Assembly: GCA_050249455.1 (NCBI GenBank)
Contig: JBFWQM010000281.1
Span: 1-6,241, forward strand
DNA: 6,241 nt
DNA from: JBFWQM01 sp050249455
Lineage (GTDB): Bacteria > Pseudomonadota > Alphaproteobacteria > MPNO01 > VGEU01
Direction of reading: 5' to 3'
Below, in pieces: positions 1 through 5,773 of this stretch. The position numbers were made by a program, and so were the translations under genes. The notes under the pieces were generated by a model. It was not told the DNA's origin and did not search any database. It saw nothing but the letters and a program-made list of their open reading frames with translations. The first letter of the stretch is position 1, and each line of letters starts with the position of its first letter.

Positions 1-505
1 CGCGCTGCTGCGGGCCACCGGAGAGCTGGTGGGGCCGGTGGTCGAGCCGGTCGCCCAGCCCCAGCAGGGTGAGGATCTCCTGCGCCCGGGCCTCGCGCCG
101 GGCGCGCGGCAGGCCGGCGTAGATCGCCGGCACCTCGACGTTCTCGGTGGCATCGGCCGTGGCGAGCAGGTTGTACTGCTGGAAGATGAAGCCGAAGCCG
201 TTGCGGCGCAGCAGCGCCTGGCGGTCCGGGTCGAGCGCGCCGACCTCCTCGCCTGAGAAGCGGTAGCTGCCCGACGTCGGCCGGTCGAGGCAGCCCAGGA
301 TGTTCATCAGCGTCGACTTGCCCGACCCCGACGCGCCCATGATGGCGACGAACTCGCCGGGATAGATGGTCAGCGAGACGCCGTGCAGCACCTCCACCCC
401 GATGTCGCCGCGCCAATAGGTCTTGGTGATGCCGTCCAGCTCGATCAGCGGCTTGACCGTGATCGGCGCCGTCACGTCCGGCGCGTGCAGCAGCATCTCG
501 TTCAT
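1..505 (-). CDS. macB: MacB-type ABC exporter, ATPase domain (partial, 3' end off the window)
   Basis: This is the first 168 residues of the nucleotide-binding domain of a MacB-family macrolide/peptide exporter. In the family, this ATPase is fused to a four-helix membrane domain and works with MacA and an outer-membrane TolC channel. The Walker A motif GASGSGKST is at residues 57-65, followed by the typical LMNILGCLDRPTSG stretch. The Q-loop FQQYNLL is at about 108-114, and the ABC signature LSGG is at 161-164, just before the window edge. The Walker B motif and the membrane domain lie outside the window. The signature continues as P-Q-Q-R where the family usually has Q-Q-Q-R. The start at 505 is set by an ATGA overlap with the macA stop codon and by a GAGGA ribosome-binding site (520-516) inside macA. 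A LolD-like stand-alone ATPase is possible, but pairing with MacA and the MacB-like sequence make MacB much more likely. Confidence 0.93.
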   Translation of the reverse strand, partial: MNEMLLHAPDVTAPITVKPLIELDGITKTYWRGDIGVEVLHGVSLTIYPGEFVAIMGASGSGKSTLMNILGCLDRPTSGSYRFSGEEVGALDPDRQALLRRNGFGFIFQQYNLLATADATENVEVPAIYAGLPRARREARAQEILTLLGLGDRLDHRPHQLSGGPQQR

Positions 506-1662
506 AGGCGCGGCGTCCTCGGCCCGGACGGGCCGCCGGGCCGCTGCTGCGGCCGCTGGCCGCCGGGCGCCTGGTCGACCACCACCTCCTCGCCCTCTTT
601 CAGGCCGGACTTCACCTCGGCGAGCAGGCGGTTGGTGACGCCGACCTGGACCGGGCGCTCCACCGGCTGCCCGTTCTCCATCACCCGCACCACGTAACGG
701 CCGCCGGGGCCGCGCACCCGGCGCAGCGCGGTCATCGGCACGATCGGGACGCGCCGCGCCTCGGCGATGATGAAGAAGGCTTGCGCGCTCATCTGCGGCA
801 TCAGGGTCCGGTCGGCGTTCTCGACGTCGAACAGCGCATTGTACAGGATCACGTTGTTCACCACCTCGGGCGTCGGCATGACCTGGCGCAGCTTGCCGGT
901 CCATCGCCGGTCGGGCCGGCCGAGGGTGGTGAAGTAGACTGACATCCCAAGCTTCAGCTTGGGCACGTCCGCTTCCGAGACCTGGGTCCACACCGTCATC
1001 GTGTCGAGGTCGGCGATGCGCAGGATGATCGGCGCCGTCTGGTTGGCGTTCAGGGTCTGGCCGCGCTTGGCGGTGATCGACACCACGGTGCCGTCCATCG
1101 GCGCGAAGATGCGGGTATAGCGCAGGTTGGCCTGGTCGCCGGTCAGGGTCGATTGGGTCTGGCGGATCTGGGCGTCCAGCGCCGCGATCTGGGCAGTCAC
1201 CTGCTGGAGCTGGGCCGAGGCGACCTCGTAGGCATCCTGGCTGGTGGCGCGGACGGCCAGAAGCTCCTTCTGGCGGCCGACCTGCTGCTGGACCAGGCGG
1301 CGGAATGCCTCGCGCTCCGATTTCTGCGCGCTCAGGTTGAGGAGCTGGGCCTCCGAGGCGTTGACCCGGGCCTGGTAGACGGTCGGGTCGATCTCGGCCA
1401 GGAGGTCGCCGCGCTTCACGTCCGCCCCGACCTCGACGACCAGCCGCTGGAGCTGGCCCGACACCTGGGTGCCGACGTCCACGTACTCGAGGGGCTGCAG
1501 CGAGCCGAGGGCGGAGACGTTGTCCTCCACGTCGCCGATCGCGACCCGCTGGGTCGGCAGCGGCGGGCCGGAATTGCCGGGCGCCAGCCACAGGAACCAG
1601 CCGGCGGCGCCAGCGCTGGCCAGCACGACGACCGGCAAGGCCCATTTCAGGAATCGACGCAT
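502..1662 (-). CDS. macA: MacA-type periplasmic adaptor of a tripartite efflux pump
   Basis: This 386-residue membrane-fusion protein links the MacB ATPase in the inner membrane to a TolC-type outer-membrane channel. An N-terminal membrane anchor spans about residues 8-27. The two lipoyl half-motifs are at about 57-92 and 183-217, with the second reading APMDGTVVSI. Between them, residues 93-182 form a Gln/Ala-rich coiled-coil hairpin. At its tip, R130, L134 and S141 have the R-x3-L-x6-S spacing of the RLS motif that adaptors use to dock on TolC. The beta-barrel follows at about 222-300, and the membrane-proximal domain reaches about 370. The tail is Pro/Gly/Arg-rich and probably disordered. 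Its TGA stop overlaps the macB ATG by four bases, so the two are co-translated. No clear Shine-Dalgarno sequence precedes the ATG at 1662, but the anchor begins right after it, which supports this start. The exported substrate cannot be inferred. Confidence 0.95.
   Translation of the reverse strand: MRRFLKWALPVVVLASAGAAGWFLWLAPGNSGPPLPTQRVAIGDVEDNVSALGSLQPLEYVDVGTQVSGQLQRLVVEVGADVKRGDLLAEIDPTVYQARVNASEAQLLNLSAQKSEREAFRRLVQQQVGRQKELLAVRATSQDAYEVASAQLQQVTAQIAALDAQIRQTQSTLTGDQANLRYTRIFAPMDGTVVSITAKRGQTLNANQTAPIILRIADLDTMTVWTQVSEADVPKLKLGMSVYFTTLGRPDRRWTGKLRQVMPTPEVVNNVILYNALFDVENADRTLMPQMSAQAFFIIAEARRVPIVPMTALRRVRGPGGRYVVRVMENGQPVERPVQVGVTNRLLAEVKSGLKEGEEVVVDQAPGGQRPQQRPGGPSGPRTPRL
503..520 (-). 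promoter_or_regulatory. macB ribosome-binding site and coupled start
   Basis: GAGGA (520-516) lies ten bases before the macB ATG (505-503), within the last codons of macA. Because the macA TGA (504-502) overlaps this ATG, ribosomes finishing macA can restart directly on macB. This overlap fixes the macB start. Confidence 0.7.
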
Positions 1663-1781
1663 CGGCGGCCCGGGAACGGTTGACGGGATTGGGATGAAAC
1701 CGGCGCGGCCGGTCGAACGGTCGGCATCGTCATGTCAGCCTACCACGCAGCGCCACGCGCTTTCCGTCGCGGCCCGACCGG

Positions 1782-2258
1782 TTACGTCCGCTGGCGGCGA
1801 AGGCGGACCACCGTCTCGTCCAGGGTGGACAGGAACCGCGACTTGTCGCGGGGGCCCATCGCGCGCGGCCCGCCGGTGATCTCGCCCATCGCGCGCAGGT
1901 GCTCCTTGATCGCCCTGTCGGCCAGCGCGCCGCCGATCGAGCCGTCGGTGAACGCCCGGCCGGTCGGCCCGACCACCGCGGCCCCGGCGGCAAGGCAGCG
2001 ACCGGCCAGCGGGATGTCGGCGGTGATCACGATGTCGCCCGGCCCGGCGCGGGCGGCAATCCAGTCGTCCACGGCGTCGAAGCCGCCCGGCGCGACGACC
2101 CGCTCGATGAAAGCTTCCTGCGGCACCGCGATCCAGTCGTTGGCGACCACCAGGACCCGGAGGCCGTAGCGGCGCGCCACCTTGTAGACCTCCGCCTTCA
2201 CCGGACAGGCGTCGGCGTCGATGTAGATGGCGAGCTGTGGCGGGGACGCCGGGTTCAT
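1782..2258 (-). CDS. YaiI/YqxD family protein (UPF0178, DUF188)
   Basis: This is a 158-residue member of the UPF0178 family, which has a PIN-nuclease-like fold and no settled function. The diagnostic N-terminal motif IDADACPVK is at residues 13-21, followed by VANDW (38-42), VITADIPLA (77-85) and TGGP (128-131). A KSRFL segment near the C-terminus (139-143) corresponds to the family's K/R-D-R-x-x-F region. D14, D16, D81 and perhaps D105 could form an acidic, metal-binding site; this is inferred from PIN-like folds. The frame stays open to an ATG at 2324, but that would add 22 residues not seen in the family. The E. coli protein begins almost directly at its VDADACP motif, so the ATG at 2258 is preferred. 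No good Shine-Dalgarno sequence is visible: AAGGA lies about 16 bases upstream. The gene lies 119 bp upstream of macA on the same strand and diverges from the DUF4412-like gene. A shared function with macAB is not implied. Confidence 0.92.
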   Translation of the reverse strand: MNPASPPQLAIYIDADACPVKAEVYKVARRYGLRVLVVANDWIAVPQEAFIERVVAPGGFDAVDDWIAARAGPGDIVITADIPLAGRCLAAGAAVVGPTGRAFTDGSIGGALADRAIKEHLRAMGEITGGPRAMGPRDKSRFLSTLDETVVRLRRQRT

Positions 2259-2372
2259 CGCCGCACCATAGCGAATCCTTGGCGCATTGCCGATTCCGGT
2301 GGACGCCGCGGCATTTACCGCCAATCTCCTACCAAGCGCCTTAAGCCAACCCCGTCAGCGAGGTCCGCACCC
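2259..2372. promoter_or_regulatory. Divergent intergenic spacer, presumed promoters for both flanking genes
   Basis: This 114-bp spacer separates two divergently transcribed genes, so it should hold the promoter for each. I see no convincing -35/-10 pair on either strand. TTGCCG near 2287 with an AT-richer GCATTTA about 18 bases on is the best plus-strand candidate, and it is weak. No operator-like palindrome stands out. Confidence 0.35.
2360..2363 (+). promoter_or_regulatory. Ribosome-binding site for the DUF4412-like gene
   Basis: GAGG sits nine bases before the ATG at 2373. It decides the start within a much longer open frame (from 1899) that would otherwise run antisense through the YaiI-family gene. 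Confidence 0.6.
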
Positions 2373-3209
2373 ATGTCCATCGCCTGCCGCTCGCTCATCG
2401 TCGCCTTCCTGATCCCCGCCGCGGTCCTCGTCGCCGATCCGGCGCGGGCCGGCGCGGTGATCACGCTGAAGGTCAGTGGTAGCCAGGTCGGTCCGCAGAC
2501 CCACACCCTGCAGGTGAGCGAGAACAATCTGAGGATGGACCTCGCCCAGGGCGTTTCCGTCTACGACGTCGCGACCGACACCACGCGCTACTACGACCAC
2601 CGGACACGCACCTACTACGAGATCACCCCGGCCGATGCGGCGACCATCCAGGCCGGCATCCAGGTGATGCGCCAACAGCTCCAGGCCCAGATGGCCAACA
2701 TGCCGGAGGCGCAGCGCCGCCAGGTCGAGGCGCTGCTCGGCCAGCAGGGCGCGCAGGATGCCACGCCCGCCGACGTCACCTTCCGCAAGATGGGCCGCAG
2801 CCAGCAGGTCGGCCAGTGGACGTGCGAGATGTACGAGCGGATCGCCGGCGGCACCCGCAACGCCGAGCTGTGCCTCGCCCCCACCGGCGCCGTCGGGCTC
2901 ACGGCCGGCGACCTCAAGGCGATCGGCAGCATGTCGCGCGCGATGTCGCGCATGACCGGCCCAGGCAGCGGCGCCGGCCAGGGCGCGCAGTCGTTCGACC
3001 CGGATTCGCTCAGCAAGGCGGTCGGCTTCTCCGCCTTCCCGGTGCAGACCACCGTCTACCTGGGCGGCAAGCCGGCGATGACCACCACCGTCGCCTCGGT
3101 GGACCGGCGCGACTTGCCGCCGTCGACCTTCGCCGGGCCTGCCGACTACGCCCGCCAGACCCTCGGCGGGGCGATCGGCGGGGCCATGGGCGGCGCCCCG
3201 AAACGCTAG
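2373..3209 (+). CDS. Secreted DUF4412-like protein of unknown function
   Basis: This 278-residue protein is predicted to be exported. The signal peptide covers residues 1-26: a hydrophobic core at about 8-21, ending A-R-A before Gly27 in signal peptidase I style. The mature N-terminus is beta-rich, with alternating strands (ITLKVSG, LQVSENNLRMDL) and then YYDHRTRTYYEIT at about 73-85. This resembles DUF4412 proteins, whose role is unknown. Residues 87-128 look like an amphipathic helix rich in Gln, Met and Ala. The only mature cysteines, C151 (QWTCEMYE) and C167 (ELCLAP), could form a disulfide in the periplasm. The C-terminal half carries further strands (VQTTVYLGGK) and ends in a Gly-rich, basic tail. 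The start at 2373 is supported by the signal peptide and a GAGG site nine bases upstream. The frame is open back to 1899, but that part is antisense to another gene. Being coding and secreted is firm; the family assignment is less certain. Confidence 0.85.
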   Translation: MSIACRSLIVAFLIPAAVLVADPARAGAVITLKVSGSQVGPQTHTLQVSENNLRMDLAQGVSVYDVATDTTRYYDHRTRTYYEITPADAATIQAGIQVMRQQLQAQMANMPEAQRRQVEALLGQQGAQDATPADVTFRKMGRSQQVGQWTCEMYERIAGGTRNAELCLAPTGAVGLTAGDLKAIGSMSRAMSRMTGPGSGAGQGAQSFDPDSLSKAVGFSAFPVQTTVYLGGKPAMTTTVASVDRRDLPPSTFAGPADYARQTLGGAIGGAMGGAPKR

Positions 3210-3260
3210 GCCGGGCGCCAACCCCAACGCCGCTTCCCCTCCGCGTCCAGCCCGGCTAGC
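3205..3260 (+). repeat. Inverted repeat spanning the DUF4412-gene stop codon
   Basis: GCTAGGCCGGGC (3205-3216) can pair with GCCCGGCTAGC (3250-3260). This gives eleven base pairs with one bulged G and a 33-base loop. The left arm contains the TAG stop at 3207-3209. No T-run follows, so it is not a standard intrinsic terminator. It may be a 3'-end stabilising hairpin or chance in G+C-rich DNA. Confidence 0.35.
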
Positions 3261-3343
3261 ATCGGAATTGCCGCAAGGCAGCCGCCGCTCCGAAAGAAAC
3301 GTCGAGACCCGCGACGGCCGATCGCCGCGCCGACGCGGGCCAC

Positions 3344-3348
3344 GGAGG
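3344..3348 (+). promoter_or_regulatory. Ribosome-binding site of the Rieske oxygenase gene
   Basis: GGAGG lies eleven bases before the ATG at 3360. The spacing is slightly long, but this is a strong match to the Shine-Dalgarno consensus. It supports this start and independent translation from the upstream gene. Confidence 0.7.
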
Positions 3349-3359
3349 GCCGACTGCCG

Positions 3360-4703
3360 ATGTCCGACCGCGCGCCGTTCCTGAACCGTCCGTTCGGGGC
3401 CTACTACCACCGCCACGTGCCGAAGGAGGACGCGCTCCTCGCCCGCACCGGCCCTGACACGCCGTGCGGCGAGTACCTGCGCCGGTTCTGGCAGCCGATC
3501 GGCCACGCGCCCGCGGTCGGCGACCTGCCCCGCGCGATCACGGTGATGCATGAGGACCTTGTGCTGTTCCGCGACGGCCGCGGCCGGCTGGGCCTCCTCC
3601 AGAAGCACTGCTGCCACCGCGGCACGTCGCTGGAATACGGCGTGGTCGAGGACAGCGGCATCCGCTGCTGCTACCACGGCTGGCAGTTCGACGTGGACGG
3701 CCGCATCCTCGATTTGCCCAGCGAGACGCGCAGGAACACCCTCAAGGACCGCCTGTTCCAGGGCGCCTACCCGGTGCACGAGCACTGCGGCCTGGTGTTC
3801 GCCTACATGGGCCCGCCCGAGCTGATGCCGCCGTTTCCGGTGCTCGACACCTTCCTGGTGCCCGGCTACGACCTCGGCCACGGCGAGATGGTGGGCGTGT
3901 CGAACGTCAAGCCGTGCAACTGGCTGCAAATCATCGACAACGTGGTCGACCCGGTGCACGAGCCGTTTCTGCACACCCGGATCTCGGGCGGCCAGTTCCA
4001 GGACGCCCACGGCAAGCCGATGGCCGAGATGGCGGAGGTCGGCGAGCTCGACTTCCGCGAGACGCCGCTGGGGCTCATCACCCAGGAGGCGCGCCGCGTC
4101 GCCGACGCCTACTGGGTGCGCTGCATCGAATACATCCTGCCCAACATCATCCAGGTGGCGCGCGCGCCGGCGTTCCCGTTCGCCTTCCCCGACGGCGCCG
4201 ACGTGCAGCACTACGTGCCGACCCTGACCCGCTGGCGGGTGCCGGTCGACGACGAGAGCACGGTGGAGTGGGCGCTGGTGCGGGTGCGCCACGGCGACAA
4301 CAACCCGTACCTCGACGCGAACGTGCCGGCGTTCCGCACCAACTATGGCGGGCGACCCTACGAGGACATGCAGCGCAACCCCGGCGACTACGAGGCGCAG
4401 ATCAGCCAGCGCACCATTGCCCGCCACGGGCTGGAGCACCTGACCGCGGCCGATCGCGGCGTCACCATGATGCGCCGCATGGTGCGCGAAGGAATCCATG
4501 CGGTCGCGCGCGGCGAGGTGCCGAAGGGCGTGCTGCGCGCCGGCCCCGGCCCGGTCCCGACCTACGGCAACGAGACGCTGTTCCGCGCCGCCGCGCCGCC
4601 GGCCGCGGACGAGACGGAGCGGCTGCGCGAGGCGGCGCGGACGGTCTACGACTGGGTGATGCAGGCGCCGGTGGCGAGCCGCCCCGGCGCCCGCTGCACC
4701 TGA
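3360..4703 (+). CDS. Rieske non-heme iron aromatic ring-hydroxylating oxygenase, alpha subunit
   Basis: This 447-residue cytoplasmic oxygenase resembles the phthalate 4,5-dioxygenase/LigXa group. These enzymes insert oxygen using a [2Fe-2S] Rieske centre and a mononuclear iron, with electrons from a separate reductase. Rieske ligands are C84-x-H86 (in HCCHRG) and C103-x2-H106 (in CCYHGW). The position after each cluster cysteine is itself Cys (C85, C104). The catalytic domain carries NWLQ (187-190) and D197-x2-H200-x4-H205. H200 and H205 are the likely iron ligands and D197 the likely electron-bridging Asp; D343 or E345 in GDYEAQ is a candidate third ligand. The EHLTAADRG segment (359-367) is typical of the group. 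Length is normal and all key residues are present, so it is probably active. No reductase, ferredoxin or beta-subunit gene is adjacent. The gene has its own GGAGG site and lies 150 bp after the DUF4412-like gene. The substrate is unknown; O-demethylation and ring hydroxylation are both possible. Confidence 0.95.
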   Translation: MSDRAPFLNRPFGAYYHRHVPKEDALLARTGPDTPCGEYLRRFWQPIGHAPAVGDLPRAITVMHEDLVLFRDGRGRLGLLQKHCCHRGTSLEYGVVEDSGIRCCYHGWQFDVDGRILDLPSETRRNTLKDRLFQGAYPVHEHCGLVFAYMGPPELMPPFPVLDTFLVPGYDLGHGEMVGVSNVKPCNWLQIIDNVVDPVHEPFLHTRISGGQFQDAHGKPMAEMAEVGELDFRETPLGLITQEARRVADAYWVRCIEYILPNIIQVARAPAFPFAFPDGADVQHYVPTLTRWRVPVDDESTVEWALVRVRHGDNNPYLDANVPAFRTNYGGRPYEDMQRNPGDYEAQISQRTIARHGLEHLTAADRGVTMMRRMVREGIHAVARGEVPKGVLRAGPGPVPTYGNETLFRAAAPPAADETERLREAARTVYDWVMQAPVASRPGARCT

Positions 4704-4734
4704 GCGCGGCGGGACGCGGCGGCGCGGGGCGCCC

Positions 4735-5613
4735 TCACGCCGCCGTCATGCAGCACTTCTTGAACTTCTTGCCGCTGCCGCACGGGCACGGGTCGTTGCG
4801 CCCGACGTTGCGGAACGGGTTCTGCATCGGGCCGCTTTCCAGCGGATCGTGAACAAGGCCCTCCGGCGCCTCCAGCGCATCCTCGCCGCCGTCGAGCAGG
4901 TCCAGGGTGTCCAGTACGTTGTCGACGTAGCCGATCCCTTCGATCTCGAAACGCTCCGCGCTGTCAGGCGCGCGCTCGACGGTCTCCAGCCGCAACAGAA
5001 AATCGGCCATCGTATCGATCTCCGTCGCGATGCGCCCGTCCGCGAAGGCGGCCTCGACCCGCGGGGCCAGTGCGCGCACCCCGAGCAGGCTGATCGCGAA
5101 CTGCCAGTCATTCCAGAAGCGACTGTCGGGCGCCGCCAGCCGCTCGTCGTCGATGCGCTCGAGCAGGCGGACCGCCGCGTCCCTGTCGATGCGGCCCTCC
5201 CACGCGAGATAGGCCAGCGCCTGGAGCAGGCTGCCGCGCACCAGCGGGTTGGCCTCGATGTCCGCGACCAGGTCGAGCAACGGCCCCGGGTTGCCGTCGA
5301 ACACCGAGATCACGACGCTCGGCAGGGTGATCGGAATGGCATCGCCCAGCAGAAGATCGATCTCCTCGTCGGGGCGGCGAAGCAGACGCAACAGCGCCGC
5401 GCATGACCTGGTATCGCGCGCCGCCGCCAGGACATGGACGCCCCACAGCAGCAGGGATTCCTTCTCGACGTCCAGCGGTCCGCCGTCCGCCGCCGCCGCA
5501 AGCGCGGCAAGGATGGCGTCCGCCACCGTCTCCGGCGCGGCGACCGCGCGCAGCAGCGCCTCGTCGGGGCGGTCGTAGGTCGAGAGCGCCGCAATCAGCG
5601 CGTCATCGGTCAT
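4735..5613 (-). CDS. DUF1186 family protein with C-terminal SEC-C zinc motif
   Basis: This 292-residue, acidic, Leu/Ala-rich, mostly helical protein resembles the DUF1186 family, whose role is unknown. The body (about 1-240) has repeated helical segments suggestive of HEAT-like packing. The last 22 residues hold a complete SEC-C motif, GRNDPCPCGSGKKFKKCC. The zinc ligands would be C276, C278, C287 and C288. In SecA and other proteins this module binds zinc and mediates protein or ribosome contacts; its use here is inferred only. The frame is open 57 codons further upstream, but that extension is Arg-rich low-complexity sequence running into the terminator of the next gene. The ATG at 5613 has GGAGA seven bases upstream and begins MTDDALIAAL, so it is preferred. 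No signal peptide or membrane span is seen. The gene converges on the oxygenase gene with 31 bp between stops. Confidence 0.9.
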   Translation of the reverse strand: MTDDALIAALSTYDRPDEALLRAVAAPETVADAILAALAAAADGGPLDVEKESLLLWGVHVLAAARDTRSCAALLRLLRRPDEEIDLLLGDAIPITLPSVVISVFDGNPGPLLDLVADIEANPLVRGSLLQALAYLAWEGRIDRDAAVRLLERIDDERLAAPDSRFWNDWQFAISLLGVRALAPRVEAAFADGRIATEIDTMADFLLRLETVERAPDSAERFEIEGIGYVDNVLDTLDLLDGGEDALEAPEGLVHDPLESGPMQNPFRNVGRNDPCPCGSGKKFKKCCMTAA

Positions 5614-5620
5614 GGATCGA

Positions 5621-5625
5621 TCTCC
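5621..5625 (-). promoter_or_regulatory. Ribosome-binding site of the DUF1186 gene
   Basis: On the minus strand GGAGA lies seven bases before the ATG at 5613, which is optimal spacing. It selects this start over two upstream in-frame ATGs at 5784 and 5637 that lack such a site. Confidence 0.75.
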
Positions 5626-5690
5626 GGTTTCGCACATCCATAGCCGAAGCCGGCGGCGACGCGCCAGCCGGCTGCGACGGCCGGGTCGGC

Positions 5691-5721
5691 GAAAAAGAAA
5701 AGCCCGGCGCGGGGCCGGGCT
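5691..5721 (-). terminator. Intrinsic terminator of the Bug/TctC gene
   Basis: On the minus strand AGCCCGGC (5721-5714) and GCCGGGCT (5708-5701) form a perfect eight-base-pair, G+C-rich stem with a five-base loop. It is followed at once by TTTCTTTTTC (5700-5691). This is a textbook Rho-independent terminator, about 50 bases after the Bug-gene stop. It separates that gene from the DUF1186 gene, which must then have its own promoter in 5614-5690; I could not identify one with confidence. Confidence 0.88.
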
Positions 5722-5727
5722 CTCCTC

Positions 5728-5767
5728 GGTCGGCGATGCGGCGGCGGCTGGAAAGCCGCAGCCGACC
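5728..5767 (-). repeat. Extended hairpin just after the Bug/TctC stop codon
   Basis: GGTCGGC (5728-5734) pairs with GCCGACC (5761-5767), seven base pairs. Inside it GCGGCT (5744-5749) pairs with AGCCGC (5754-5759) around a four-base loop. An alternative inner pairing is TGCGGC (5737-5742) with GCCGCA (5755-5760). No T-run follows, so it is not itself a classic terminator. It sits between the stop codon and the intrinsic terminator and may protect the mRNA 3' end. Confidence 0.5.
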
Positions 5768-5773
5768 TGCGGT

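Noticed and set aside
1699..1713. A six-base-pair hairpin (ACCGGC / GCCGGT) between the YaiI-family gene and macA, read on the minus strand.
   Set aside because: The stem is short and only TTTC follows; this is too weak to call a terminator in DNA this rich in G+C.
2259..2324. A 22-residue N-terminal extension of the YaiI-family protein.
   Set aside because: Family members begin close to the DADACP motif, and the extension lacks a supporting ribosome-binding site.
1899..2372. A 5' extension of the DUF4412-like frame by 158 codons.
   Set aside because: It runs antisense through the YaiI-family gene, and the signal peptide and ribosome-binding site place the start at 2373.
2355..4499. A 714-codon open frame on the minus strand, antisense to the DUF4412-like and oxygenase genes.
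   Set aside because: The translation is His/Arg/Ala/Val-rich low-complexity sequence with no recognisable domain, and it mirrors two well-supported plus-strand genes. Long antisense frames are expected in G+C-rich DNA.
4721..4733. A five-base-pair hairpin (GGCGC / GCGCC) between the convergent oxygenase and DUF1186 genes.
   Set aside because: The stem is short and there is no T-run on either strand; it is likely chance.
3914..4852. A 312-codon plus-strand frame overlapping the oxygenase gene.
   Set aside because: It is a +1-type shadow frame with Arg/Ala/Gly-rich low-complexity translation and no domain.
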